Source of the DNA: Portulaca oleracea
Lineage: Eukaryota; Streptophyta; Magnoliopsida; Caryophyllales; Portulacaceae
Direction of reading: 5' to 3'
DNA: 64,000 bases
NCBI GenBank assembly: GCA_029582165.1
Contig: CM055888.1
Span: forward strand, 11,724,001-11,788,000
Below are positions 13,701-25,384 of the stretch, piece by piece. A model generated the notes under the pieces. The model saw only the letters and a list, made by a program, of their open reading frames with translations, made no database searches and was not told where the DNA came from. The translations under genes and the position numbers were made by a program. How positions within the stretch are numbered: position 1 is the stretch's first letter; every line of letters starts with the position of its first letter.

Positions 13701-16700
13701 AACTTTCCCTTTCCCATGGGAAAAAAACTTTCCCATACCCCCCCTTGGGAAAGTTTTCACCATGAAGCTTGGGAAAATTGTGGGCCCTAATTAAAAACTT
13801 TCCTATCCCTATTTTACTCCCAAACATGGGAAAGTTAAGTCAACTAGGGAAAGTTGACTAACTTTCCTAGGAAAGTTGAGTAACCAAACACACTTAAGGT
13901 TATATTAGATGTTGCAGCCAACTTTGTTCTGTGGAAGCTAAGTTTCTCTGACTAAGCCATGCATGTGATTGCCATTTGACCTTATATTTTTATAAGTTTC
14001 TTTCCTATCTAATGAAAAAAATCACAGAATCGAACTTGTAAAACTTTATACAGATATCGCATATTGGATGGGACCATTTTCATGTAACAAATTATTATGG
14101 GGAATGCCTTTTCTAGGGTGCCTCTCAATGTTATGGGAGTAAGCTATAATAGAGGGCTTATTAGAATCACCCTTCTCTGAATTATTAGTTATCTTCAAAT
14201 TCTAAAGGCACTCTAGTTTGAATTGTTAGTCACTTCAAATTTTTTTAAAGATCAGCTCTAGTGTGGGGCATCTTAACATATCCATTGTAGTGCTCATGTA
14301 GAATATTTGCTCACTTAAGTATCTTTATTACATAGAGTTCGTGTTCACTTGACTTAAGTATCAGTTTATCACCACTGATCTCTCTATCATAATTATGATA
14401 ATTTTGTTATACTGGGTCATTGACTTTAGCGCTGGCAAAAAATCGGGTCTGGTAAATTCGGGTCGGACAAATTCAGACAATGTCAAAATTCGGACGAGAA
14501 ATTCATGTCCGGGCCCGGTTGTATTTCGGGTTGAACTGGGTCGGACAATTTGGACGAAGCTAAAATCGGGTTCGGACAATAGAGAAAAGAGAAATTTTAT
14601 GTCCGAATATTCGGTCAATTCGGGCAATATCAAAATTCGGACGAAAAATCTATGTCCATACCCGGTTTTTTCCGGGTCGGACAATTCGGGTCGGACAAAA
14701 TTTTGCCAGCACTAATTGACTTAGTTGAATTTGTTCATATGGACTTGGCTAGCGGTACAAGTTTCTGTTCCTAATTGTGTTTGTTAACAAAATCTTGATT
14801 AGCCTATCAAATTAGAAATGTGATTCCGGGTCTGGTAATCACCTTAGTCTCTCCAGACATTTAACAATGGTTAATTGGATCAACACTAGGAGTAAAATAC
14901 CAGAAGCCATGTCATTTTGTCTGGACAATTTGTGACTTGTGTACAAATTGAAGGAGAATAAAGCATGATCTATTAAACTGAGACATATCTATTGAAGTGA
15001 GACACACTAATCAATGTTGTACTTTGTCGGCTACAAACAAACAGCTGAAATTTGTTTGATGATACTGAAAGAATGGACTTACCCTGTTCACTAAAATTGG
15101 GTACTGTGTATTATAGAGTGTGAGACCAGCAATCTGATTTTAGAGGATCCAGTTTGTTGTTTCCAGAATGAATGGATCTTCATTGTAGTATATATTTTGG
15201 TAGTTGGAAGTAATTTATATTCATCTCTATTGTTTTTCCTTGGGTGTTACTTTGTCATTGCTTTTGTTGAGTGTCCAGTTGGTCAACTCTGGCAGGGATG
15301 GATTTACCTTTTGGGAAATATATTTGAGTACTTGGAAGGCATTTGTGTTCTTTCTTATTTTTCTTTTCCTGGGTGTTGTTTTGAAATTCCATCTGTCTGA
15401 GTGTTCAGTTGGTTGTTTCTGGAAGTGTCCAGTGAAGCAGCTGTAGCAGGCAATCTGCAATCCCTCTCGTCAATTCCTCTCTCTCATCCTGTCTTATCTT
15501 TGTGCATCTTTTATATTTCCCCCTTTGGGGGGGGGGGGGGTCTTCCTAGTATAATGAGAATGCTTATAATGTCTGCTCTCTTGATTACTGCATGTTTTGT
15601 GTGCCTAGCAGTGTTCTGGTTTGCTTCTGTTAGGTCCTTCTTACAAGGTCAAATGTTGTCCTTTTATCTTTGCAGGTGGCACCATATAATACTTTCTATC
15701 CACAATTGGAGGAACATTTGACACAAGTTGGTATTGAGCCTACAGTTAACAAATGGAATGAATCGTTGACTCTAGGAATGGTTGATCCACATGATTCGTT
15801 GTCACATCCTGCTGGTGTTTCTGATGTCCAAGCTGAATCAGCTTCTCTGCTTGATCCAGATCAGTTCACTAACTTTTTGGTAAAATGTTTTGGTGTTCAG
15901 GCTTATGTGGCTTTACGTTTTTGTAAATGTTGGTGGCCTCCAGATTTATCAGCACCATCATTTGTACATTTATTATTGTAGCATTTCTTCTGATTGTCAA
16001 CTGAATCTGAGATGCTATTGCAAAATTATTCTAGTGTTGGAGAACGACTGATTTTTTGCATCATCACTTTAGAGAAATCATCATAGAACATATAAGATAG
16101 GATGGTAAATGCTCTTTGTGCTCTTTCATAAAGGAAAAATTAATTTCACTTTGGTTATAATGTACTATACTTTTGACTTGGTTTATATCAGATACCAAAC
16201 TGGTTTGCCAGCGAAGCTGCTGGAGCCACCAAAGACAACCCCTTTTCTCTGCCAGAGCCTTACTTGACGTCTCAGCAAAAAAAGGTACACCGCTCCAGAT
16301 CTTCGTTTACATTGTTTCTCATATTTCTTTTAACCTCCATAAATGTTCTGTCTTTCTTTCTCTGTATTTCTTCCATGAATTGACATAGACACCCCAATGT
16401 TCCTTCCAGCTAACCAATTTGGCGGAGGCTAAGGAAATTCTGAAGGAAATACCACTTGATGATGGCAAGAAGAAAGATCTGTCTAACGCACTTCATGTGT
16501 TATTTAAGGATTGGCTATATGGTAAGAATTAATATCCCATTTTATGGATTATTTTTATTGTATTTGGTGTTAAGTCAGTGTTTTTCAATCCTGACGAAGA
16601 GCATGGGGTCATCTCTGGTGGAGTAAATAAATGCTCACTTGGTAGCTGTATTTTACTATTTTGAAAAATCCATTATTGGCACAAGGAGGAAAGAAAAATA

Positions 16701-17104
16701 TGGTCTGTAAAGTTGATTTGATGAAAATATTATCTCTAGATCGTCTACATTTATTTCCACCGTATGCCCCAAATGAAATTTTGAAATCTAGTGGCCAATG
16801 GGATACCTCATAAAAGAGAAACAAACAAGGAATGTTACTTGAACATGAATTGTCCTGCCCTCAAAAGTGCCATAATCTTGCCAGAAATTCAGTTGTCAAA
16901 TATGGAATCTTGATATTAAATCAAGGGTCTGAGTTCCTCCCAGGACACAAAATGAGAAACCGAAATATTTCTAAAATATTTGACAGGAAAGTATACTGCT
17001 GTCACCATATAGATAGTGTCCTTAAGGAACTGAGCTTGTTTCATTTTCTGTTACATTCAGCTTCTGGGAACATTCGCCAGCTTTACTGTCTGCAAGGGGA
17101 CTAA
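3089..17104 (+). CDS. TBCCD1: TBCC domain-containing protein 1 (TBCCD1) homologue, nine exons
   Basis: Exons: 3089-3577, 8498-8635, 9631-10011, 10637-10741, 10915-11055, 15676-15879, 16192-16284, 16410-16521, 17061-17104. All junctions are GT-AG, and the joined frame is 568 aa plus TAA. Exon 1 has the plant-family signature RREPFEYGLLPI and ends DGYLSALSPLQ. Exons 4-5 encode the beta-helical C-CAP/TBCC domain (about residues 330-420: LAPLRYATVYGCSDAT, then LGVNQRPLIVGDNH). The C-terminus ends NIRQLYCLQGD. Animal and algal relatives act in centrosome or basal-body positioning and Golgi organisation; the plant role is not settled. The ATG is the first in frame (MAEDTE). The exon 8 acceptor is my choice between two AGs (16390 and 16409), because it keeps the family length. 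Introns 1 and 5 (4.9 and 4.6 kb) are repeat-filled. No disabling change was seen. Confidence 0.93.
4612..4714. repeat. TA / TATC microsatellite
   Basis: An alternating TA tract interrupted by six or so TATC units in intron 1 of TBCCD1. It creates an artificial Ile-Tyr open frame. Confidence 0.95.
6480..7000. repeat. Dispersed repeat, copy A (related to 43310-43700)
   Basis: Shares ordered blocks with 43310-43700: a CCCCTCTT-T-TTTT stretch, a GTCCC..TTCTCTTT pyrimidine segment, a TTTCTTTGAT(G/C)-like block, a GCTTGGGAT block and a closing TTTTAAACTAAG. Both copies lie on the plus strand, in introns of two different genes. The family is not identified. Confidence 0.5.
7040..7205 (+). mobile_element. 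Possible degenerate SINE
   Basis: A block with a TCCTAGTGGTCAAACG segment, resembling tRNA-type SINE internal promoters, ends in an A-rich tail (about 7193-7204). The A and B boxes are poor matches and target duplications were not found, so this is tentative. Confidence 0.3.
8989..9200 (-). mobile_element. LINE (non-LTR retrotransposon) 3' fragment, copy A
   Basis: On the minus strand about 9195-9015 reads FWRIWRETNLRVFERVE, then LQHLKDNSIKSLFWVNG, then SLEVVDFVNSLYFG. This matches the C-terminus of plant LINE ORF2 (zinc-binding RVT tail). It lies in intron 2 of TBCCD1. A second copy lies in intron 3 of the TRB gene (48533-48720). Confidence 0.65.
11412..12790 (-). mobile_element. Solo LTR, probably of a Ty3/Gypsy element
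   Basis: The 1379-bp unit begins TGTTCGGTT and ends GACCGAACA (TG..CA with a short inverted repeat). It is flanked by the perfect 5-bp duplication ATAGA (11407-11411 and 12791-12795). No internal coding region is present, as expected after LTR-LTR recombination. It lies in intron 5 of TBCCD1. The minus orientation is inferred from the general look of the ends. Confidence 0.8.
13075..13188. repeat. 30-bp minisatellite, about 3.7 copies
   Basis: Units begin ATATTGGATTG and contain AGTAGTCCAAA, repeating every 30 bp within intron 5 of TBCCD1. Confidence 0.85.
13475..13905. mobile_element. MITE-like palindromic element
   Basis: The ends are inverted: TGCGTTTGGTT at the left and AACCAAACACA at the right. 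Multiple GGGAAA/TTTCCC motifs can pair across the element. The target duplication is not clear, so the superfamily is left open. In TBCCD1 intron 5. Confidence 0.6.
14427..14714. mobile_element. hAT-type MITE (288 bp)
   Basis: The terminal inverted repeats are TAGCGCTGGCAAAA and TTTTGCCAGCACTA. They are flanked by a perfect 8-bp duplication, ATTGACTT (14419-14426 and 14715-14722), which is diagnostic of hAT insertion. The interior is rich in CGGGTCGGACAA-type repeats. It lies in intron 5 of TBCCD1. The open frames across it on both strands are artefacts. Confidence 0.9.
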
Positions 17105-17768
17105 ATGTGAGTCTAGGGCTGATTAAATGGTGAACAACATGGTGTTGAAGGATGCTCATTCAGCTTCATCTTCATCGTCAAACATCGAGTGTCTTATTCA
17201 GTTGTTTTGAGTTGAGAAGGCACTCAAACTCTGACTGTTGGGTCTACAACACTTGTCTGCAGTGCTGTTAACTCCTGTACTAGCGTTTGCTGAGAGAAGT
17301 GTATCTTCTCCATGCCATCTAACCATCTGCCCTTTGTTTCCCTCTTCTTTTTCATTCATTCCCCGCCTTACCCTTTCTGATTTAAGAAATGCTTTTGTAG
17401 TATTTATTTTATTTTCCTTAATTAGTTTACCATTTGTGGAATTTGATGCTGGTTTCATAGTTTCCTGGGTTGGTTTGATTTACATAATGGTATCCAAAAT
17501 TTGCATCTTCTCTGTCACACGTGCATGAACGCACGTCCGTTGTTTACAAGCTCGCACAATTCAGAAGTGTGGACCTTTGAGGCTTTGAGCTACATTGTAG
17601 TTTGCCTTCTAATCAGCTCCTTGGTGGAATTTTGAACAGTATTATGCCAGTTATGCTACATTGCTTGGTTGAATACTTGAATGCAACTATCACAACTTTT
17701 ATTTGCCTTTTCCATTTTTCTCCGTTTCAGTTGGGTAAGCAAAAAGATTGTCTATGCTTATTGCCTTA
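17105..17768 (+). other. 3' UTR of TBCCD1 and downstream DNA
   Basis: Follows the TAA at 17102-17104. It is T-rich, with no AATAAA placed well enough to fix the polyadenylation site. No other feature seen. Confidence 0.5.
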
Positions 17769-18764
17769 GGCTATGTATATTGGTGGACTTTTGGGGGAAA
17801 GTATGGATGAGAGAGAAAAATAAATAAAGGAAAATTGGGGAAAAAAATTGGGGGAAGGACGCGTCCTTGTCCCTGGAGAAAAATTTGAATCCAAATTGGC
17901 CAAATCATGGCGCCAGTGCAGAGAGGAGGTGGGATGCACCCCACCTTTTTTGTGTCAGGCGCGTGTTGTACACGCTCGGAGCGCGCGTGTGGGCCGACAA
18001 ATGTGGGGCCCGCCACTTCTTCACCTTTTTATTTTTTTTTCCTTTCTTTTTCTGTTTATATTCATTTCCTTTTTTTTTATCGTGGTTTATTTTTTCTTTT
18101 GTTTGATTTAATTTTGTAATTCAAAATTTTGTAATTTAAATATTTTTAAAAAAAACAATATTTAACAAAAATATTTTGTTTCAAAGTAATTTTGAGTTTG
18201 TAATAATATTTTTCAAAATTTTGTTTCCATACTAAATTAAAATATTTGGTTCCATTGTAAATTTAATTTTCAAAATTTTGTAATTGTAATAATTTTTTTG
18301 AACAAAATTATATAGTTTTAAAAATAATAATTTTGAGTTTGTATTATTTTTTCAAAATTTAGTTTCCTCTTTAATTTAAATTTTTTGTTTCTATTGTAAA
18401 TTTAATGTTCAACAATAGGGCATTGAATAAATTTTTTAAAAAAATATATAGATTTGTTGTGAAATTAATAAAAATAATTTAAAAAATTATAATTTTGATT
18501 TCTTATTATTTTTCAAAAGTTTTGTTTTCATTCTAAATTTTTTTTTTGTTTCCATTGTAAATTTAGTTTTCAAAATTATTCTCTACAAGTGGGTCTCATA
18601 ATACAATAAAATATTACTTCCTACCCCACTCATCCTTCATCTCATCCTCCAATTCCAAGGATACCATTACCAATAACATACTCCAAAACCCATTAAAATA
18701 ATAATATTTCTACTATTCATACTCCACTCATCCTTCAAACCCAAGAACACCAATACACATAGCC
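17769..18764. mobile_element. PIF/Harbinger-type non-autonomous element (996 bp)
   Basis: The inverted ends are GGCTATGTATATTGGTG and CACCAATACACATAGCC. They are flanked by TTA on both sides (17766-17768 and 18765-18767), the PIF/Harbinger target duplication. The interior is about 700 bp of AT-rich low-complexity DNA with no transposase. It is unusually long for a Tourist-type MITE. Confidence 0.85.
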
Positions 18765-18767
18765 TTA

Positions 18768-19291
18768 GGACTTTGGTTGGGTAGACGACAACACAGTGAC
18801 ATTGTCTGTTGCACTTTTTGGAGTATAGACGAATGAAACGAAATTATTGGTCAATATAGAGTCGTGAAGACAATGATTTTTGATGTGCCGATTTCAATGG
18901 TTACAATTACAAAGGAGCCTAATATCCCCCACTTGTTTGTTTGTGCCCATGAAGACACCGAATTAATGTTAATAAAGACCAAATGGGTGATCCAATTCCA
19001 ATTCCCACCAAACCAAAAAGTATATACCTTTGATTAATATGAATGTATCAGTGGTTATAGTAAATATATATATTTGAGGTTGTCTTCAGAAAACTATAAA
19101 TTAAGAACGTCTTTCCAGTAAAATACACTAAAATAAGACTTCAAATTTCTAATATACCAAGTTTCCATTAAGGTCATGTTTGAATGTTTCCCCCCTTTTC
19201 CCTACTAATATGGTCAGCGCGTATTGCACAAGGGCTAATCCTAATAAGTATTAATTTTCATATTCAAATAATGATTAGAAATTTTATGAAC
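18768..19291. other. Intergenic, no feature recognised
   Basis: AT-rich DNA between the PIF element and the Copia 5' LTR. I see no gene or repeat in it. Confidence 0.5.
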
Positions 19292-19524
19292 TGTTATAAA
19301 ATAATATATTTATTTGTGAATGTCCATTAATATCTCTTAGGTGGTTAGGGTTTAGGAGGATTTTTATGATGTGATCTCACTATGTAATTAGTATAAATAC
19401 CCCTTGTGGGTTATGAATAAACGATCGCTCATTCTCCTCCCTCAATCTCTCTGTGTCTCTATTGTTCTTCTCTATTATTCTTCTCTATTATTCTCTAGCG
19501 TTCATCTATTATTGTTTCATAAAA
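19292..19524 (+). repeat. 5' LTR of the Copia element
   Basis: Begins TGTTATAAAA. The 3' LTR ends ATAACA; this copy ends ATAAAA after one change. It contains GTATAAATACC (TATA-like) at about 19389-19401 and a CT-rich tract. Confidence 0.9.
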
Positions 19525-19783
19525 CGTTATCAGCACCAGACTCTACTATTTTTTATATTCTATAAGGGTTTAGGGTTTTTGAGTTTTGATGAAGAGACAA
19601 GGGTCAAGAATGTAGAATTAGAAGTAATTTATGAGATCAAAGTCTAAATCCTTCTACAGTGATGGCGATGCCAAGCAACAATTGGAAGTAAGGTAATTAA
19701 TTACACGTATGTTTTTTGTCTCTTCGTTCCTTATCACTTATTCAATTCATATTGGATTCACTCAGATATTCTTTTTCTTATTG

Positions 19784-20832
19784 GTGAACCAGAAGTTCAC
19801 CCCATCACTAATATTAAGATTGTCATTCTCATTTGAAGGAGTGTAAATATTAGTAGTGAACCATAAGTTCACCCCGATAATGAAACATTTATTTTTCATT
19901 AGTGGCCAGAAGTTCACTATGATATTGGAATTTGTATAATCTTCTTGATGAACCAGAAGTTCACCCTTCTGTTAATATTAAATTTATATTTATAATTTAT
20001 ATTTATGAACAACTTTGTTGTCAGATTGTTGTGCACTAATTTATAGTCTTTAGATATAAGATTTTATGTGTTTTCATTAGCTAACCAGAAGTTCGTCTCA
20101 ATAATACGAAATTTATTTTATTTTATTAGTGAACCAGAAGTTCACTCCATCGCCTTTATATGGTTAAAGTCTTTTGTTATTTGATATTATGGTTATAGTT
20201 GAAGATTGTATAATTTCATTGGTGAACCAGAAGTTCACTCCAGTAGTAAGAATTTTACATTATTTCATCAAGTGAACCAGAAGTTCAGTCGTAGATCGCA
20301 AATTTTATCTTATCGTTGACCAGAAGTTCACCTTACACTTGACAGTATTGTTTGATTTCATTAGTGAATCATGAATTCGCTCTAGTTACGAATATTTCAT
20401 TTAATCTTATCAGTGAACTGGAAGTTAACCGGAATGGTAAGAATTTTACCTTACTTCATTAAGTGAACCAGAAGTTCACTCATATGTCGAAAAATTTATC
20501 TTATGAGTGAACCAGAAGTTCGCTCTAATATTAATACTGTTATTTAATTTTATTAGTTAACGAGAAGTTATATCAATTTTGTCTTATTTTCATTAGTGAA
20601 CCTGAAGTTCACTCTAATGTTAAGAATTTTATCTAATTTTATTAGTGACTAGAAGTTCACTCTGTTATTGAAAAAAAAATTCTTATTTCATTGGTGAATC
20701 AGAAGTTTGTCCTACCACTAATATTAAATTTTATTTCCGTTGATTACACGTATTAGTAGTGAACCAGAAGTTCACTCCAATCATTGAAGCTCTATATAAT
20801 ATCGTTAGTGAACCAGAAGTTCGCTTTCCTAC
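19784..20832 (+). repeat. Array of about 19 hairpin motifs GTGAAC-CAGAA-GTTCAC
   Basis: A 17-19-bp palindrome with a CAGAA loop recurs about every 45-75 bp, and once after a 130-bp gap. Perfect or near-perfect copies are near 19784, 19856, 20130, 20222, 20461, 20759 and 20808. Others are decayed in one arm (19904, 19947, 20083, 20268, 20308, 20365, 20412, 20505, 20553, 20596, 20643, 20692). The spacers are AT-rich and not conserved, often TTTTATT-like. It lies between the LTR and the gag remnant of the Copia element. Confidence 0.9.
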
Positions 20833-20986
20833 CAATTAGAGTATAGAGTTGTTAATTGGAATAAGAATTGTTGAAAGACGATTATAGTATACTTGAGGTT
20901 ATTAATGTTTATATCATCGATTAAATTGAGCATTTTTGTTACAAGTGTGAAGTATAATGTTTAGATGAACAATTTACATAATTTTA

Positions 20987-21280
20987 TTAATAATGACCTA
21001 TGGGATCATTAGAACCCCAAATGGTTTCGTCTCATTTCCTGAAGTGAATGTGGCAGGATATAATCTCAAGAATCATGAGCAAAACAAAGGTCACGCCAGT
21101 AGCCGTGATAGTCGACATAGTCGTGATCGTAGTCATGCTAATCTTTTAAAAGTTGATATCCCTACCAGGAGTAGGAACACGGAATTGAAAAACATGAATG
21201 ATACAAAAGTGAGAAATGTATTATTAACGAGGAAGGAAAATGACAGGTACCTGTTGTACGTCATAATATCTTGTTGAACC
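20987..21280 (+). pseudogene. Copia gag remnant
   Basis: The translated segment contains FPEVNVAGYN, then a basic Arg/His/Ser-rich stretch, as in the C-terminal half of plant Copia gag. The zinc knuckle is not visible. The frame ends in a stop at 21275. Confidence 0.55.
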
Positions 21281-22539
21281 TTATCAAGCTTAATCAAAAA
21301 GCAAAGATATTATTTTATAAACTTTTAATAGTAAGTGATATTATTATTTATGTTGTGCACGTTATTTCAAGTCGTTACTTCTTAGATCTTCCTCTTGGCA
21401 TTGTTCAAAGACTTTAGCAATTGTTGTGTTTTAATTATTCTTCAGCCCCTTTGTTGATTGGCATTGAACTCTGTCCAGGACTATTAAATTCACCTAACTT
21501 TGGTAACTTAAGTGCTAAATATGAACTTGATTTGATCGTGAAGATCTATTTGGGGGAAACTAGGTCGATGCATTATGAATGTGACATATTTGCTAGAAAA
21601 TTGATTATATACATGGTGATCAAATATAACATTGATTATTGAGTTCATGGAAATATTATCATGTTGATATGTACATATTTATGGATTAATATGAGTCCTC
21701 ATGTGAAGTTATTATTTCATGGATATTCATATGATTTGATATGTATGCACCTTACTGAAAATGTTCTGCATACAAATTGCGAGTAATATGCTCTCATCAG
21801 TATCATGAACATGACTACTTGTTTCGTAATGTCTAATCACAAAGTGTATTGTTATTGATTGACCAAATATGCATGAACTTTGTTTCCTAAGCATAATACA
21901 AATTATAGTGTGTATTGGATATTTTATTGTGATACTATATGGGTATATGGATGGAATATATCTTTATGAGAATTTAATGATATTCATGTGATTATTCATT
22001 ATGCTCATAGACATGTTTTAAAAAGTAATTAATGATATTGATATCCATGTTTAATGCATATTCACTATGGAGTATTTAACTTTCAAGAGTCATGTATGTG
22101 CTTCTGAAGTGAAGTTTCTTTTTATGAATAAGTGGTTATAGCACTTCTACTATACGCTTTATGTGCATTGATGTTATATTTATCTTGAAGTGAATTTCAT
22201 GGATGCTTATTTGATTGGAACATGAATAAATGAGGTGATAAATACGTGTCCTCCAGACACCAGAACAACACACATTTTTAGTGATAATAAATTACTTCTT
22301 GTCCATTGATGAGGGAAGAAGATTTTAGCATATATGACACTCTACTTTGATTAAAGGCTCACGAAGAGCGCATATAATGCAACTTGGTGGAACTAACTTT
22401 CATATTGAGGACACACTCTTCTCCACCAAGTTAGTATCAAAGGAACTTATTAATTAAGTTTCAAAGGTATTCGTGGGAATGAATACCACGTTGAGACAAT
22501 TAGTATTCATATATTATGAAAATTGCTTTGAGCAACATG

Positions 22540-23523
22540 TGTGTTGAACAAGGATATCATCCTTATTTTTTGGGTTATTCTACACAATTAACCGAATTGA
22601 AGTATATACTCCAGTAAACCAGAAGTTTACTATTGATGAAGACTTTATCATAGTAGGAGTATGTTGGATCAATCCTCTCAAAAAGAACTTATATGAATAT
22701 ATTTTAAAGGGCCAGAAGATCCTTAATCAAATGAGTTCTAATTAGCTGCTTGCTATCAAAGAAAATTAATTATAACACTATTATTGGCAAAGATATGGAT
22801 CGAATCCCTTTGATTCCTGGGTTCTGTACAAGTGATGTTTGTGTTGGTCCTGTAGACCCATATGTAAACCATTTAAATATAGTATGACTTTACTTGATAC
22901 ATCAATGAGTTAATCACTTGTATGTTTACTAAACTTGCAACTTGGTGCTTGCAAGATTGTTTGCTCAATTAATTTATGAGCACATTTCAAATTATCAATC
23001 AAGAAGATTCATCTTGATAGTGATGGTGAAGACTTTTGATAGTTTTTATATGCCAATGGACATAGATGTTAAGCATCCTATGTAAAATGATCCTGTAAAA
23101 TCATTAATATATGAGATGTTGAATATATAATAAATGGCACACCTATTACTTTTGAGAGCGGAGTTTATTACAACTGTTCAGGGACATGTCATATTGCATG
23201 CACCAACATTGATCCAAATAAGACCAAGAGGTTATCATGAATGTTTATTCCTCCCCTACAAATGGTTTTTGGCCATGAACCAAATATCTCCCACTTATGA
23301 ATTTGAGCATGTGCGATGTATGCTCCATGATAACGCACTAAGATGGGACCCCGAAGGAATCGGGAATATATGTTGGGTATATCCATACTTAAATATAATA
23401 GAACCATTCATTGGAGATATACTTATGGCACAGTTTGTCGATTATGATGACACAATTTTCCCAACATTAAGGGGAGAAATCAAGTTGTTGGATAAGGAAA
23501 TAAGTTGGAACGAATTATTATGA
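22540..23523 (+). pseudogene. Copia integrase remnant
   Basis: Broken frames give pieces of the pre-integrase and integrase region. The longest open piece (23134-23523) reads HVILHAPTLIQIRPRGYHE and ends TIFPTLRGEIKLLDKEISWN, matching the conserved integrase C-terminal region. Several in-frame stops lie upstream. Confidence 0.8.
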
Positions 23524-23869
23524 TCCTCATACAATGTAATGTGAATTGTAAGTTCAAATATAATTCGTCTGCAAACTTAAGCGAATCTACTGTCAAATAT
23601 TCTACTTACCCACAAAGAGTTGTTAGATCCTATGTCCCAACTACTAATACTCCTACTAATGCGCCTGTAAGAATTGATGTCCCAGTAGGACAAATTGAAT
23701 TGTTAATGAGACTCGACCACATATGAAGCGTGGTAGACCAGTCGGTTCCAAAGACAGTAATCATCGAAAAAGGAAAAGGAGCGAATAATTAATGATAACC
23801 GAAATGAGGAAATTTTGACTCCAGAAGAGTCCTCAATCATGACAAATGTGGAAGTTGCACCACAAGATC

Positions 23870-24960
23870 AGGCACCTGAAATTCGCGAATATGATGAGAT
23901 CTCAATTAATTATGTCATGAATTGGATAAGGTGGAACCGAAATGAAGTCGACGTCGATATAACATTTGATTATAAAATATAGTGCTCACTACTGTGAGTA
24001 ATCATGAGGATCATGAGTTTAAGTCTGTTAATGAACACAGACAAAGATGAGATTGGCCAAGTGGAAAGATGCATTTAAGAATTAGATTTGCTTGTAAAAT
24101 CGGAAATATCAGGACCTGTTGTCCATACACCAAACTGGTGTAAAAATTGTGGGATATGGTTAAGTCTTTGTGTGAAAAAGAATGAGAAAGGGAGATTATG
24201 AGATATAAGGCACAAGAAGTGTCTTGTTGCATAAGTGTTTTCGCAAAGACTTGGTATCAACTATGAAGGAATATACTCCTATGTAGTCCATGTCACTACA
24301 TCACGATACCTTAAATTTGGCAGTACATGAAAAACTAATATAAGTATGCATCTTATAAATATCGCTATAGCTTATGAAAATTTTGATAATGATGTTTATA
24401 TAGAACTCTTGAAGGGTTCAAAGTGCCGGAAGCACATATTAAAATTCTCGAGAATATTGGTTATTTAGTTGATAGACATTTATGTGATTAAAGCAATATG
24501 GACGCATATTGCATAATCAAAGGAAATGATTAAATGATCCGGATCCTAATTGTTTGTAAATGTTATTGATGGTTTCGACTCCCGAAGAGCCTCAAAAGTT
24601 GTGGATTGCTTTACAAGTGTATTTGGAATGGAAGATATTGGTAAAATCTGTTATTGCCTTGGTTTACAAGTTGCACATTTTGAGAATGATCTTACATGCA
24701 TAAATTAATTTATGTAGCAAAGTGCTAAGATAATGTTTCATGAACAAATCACTCCCTTTAAGTACCCCGGCAGTGGTATGGTCATTTGATATGAAAACAA
24801 CCCCCTTCGGTCCCGAAAAGATGATGAGAAATTTAACGATCCTGAAGTACCGTATTTGAGTCCTGAATTATTGTATTTGGGTCCTGAAGTGTCGTATTTA
24901 AATGATATTGAAGCACTGACGTATCTTGCTAATCATACATGATCTAACCTATTTCCGTGC
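23870..24960 (+). pseudogene. Copia reverse transcriptase remnant
   Basis: Fragments in shifting frames include DEISINYVMNWIRWNRNE, then SGPVVHTPNW, then VFSQRLGINYEGIYSYVV, and later DPEVPYLSPE and ALTYLANHT. These correspond in order to conserved RT positions. The region around the YVDD catalytic motif is deleted or unrecognisable, and no RNase H follows. Confidence 0.8.
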
Positions 24961-25384
24961 CTCGATGGTACGTACTAGCGATGTAGATATTTATCAGCTC
25001 AAAGTTGTTTTGATTAGCTATGGATATTTACCTAAATCATATGACACTTGATCACATACTAGTTATGTGCACGCTAAGCAAATTCGTTCAAGTGAGAATT
25101 AAGTTGAATCATGTATCAAGTCAGTCATGAAGTTGAATTACATCAATTCAAAGATCTTAATTGATGTTCTCATCAGGGGGAGTAATACGCGTTGTACTCT
25201 TTTTCCCTTATCTGAGGTTTTGTCCCATTGAGTTTTCCTTAGAAAGGTTTTTAATGAGGCAACATATGTTTGCGTATAAAGAAGTATGTACTCTTTTTCC
25301 TAAACTAGGTTTTGTCCCATCAGGTTTTCCTAGTAAGGTTTTAACGAGGCATATTCTTTAGAACAATGGACATTCAAGGGGGAG

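Noticed and set aside
14361..14715. Two overlapping open frames of about 106 codons on opposite strands
   Set aside because: They arise from the symmetric interior of the hAT MITE.
15528..15541. Poly-G runs (also near 13453 and 50485) as possible G-quadruplex sites
   Set aside because: They are single homopolymer runs in intron DNA, more likely slippage or assembly-sensitive tracts than regulated structures.
19784..20832. CRISPR-like appearance of the GTGAAC-CAGAA-GTTCAC array (palindromic repeats, variable spacers)
   Set aside because: The host is a plant, repeats are only 17-19 bp and decayed, spacing is irregular, there are no cas genes, and the array lies inside a retrotransposon.
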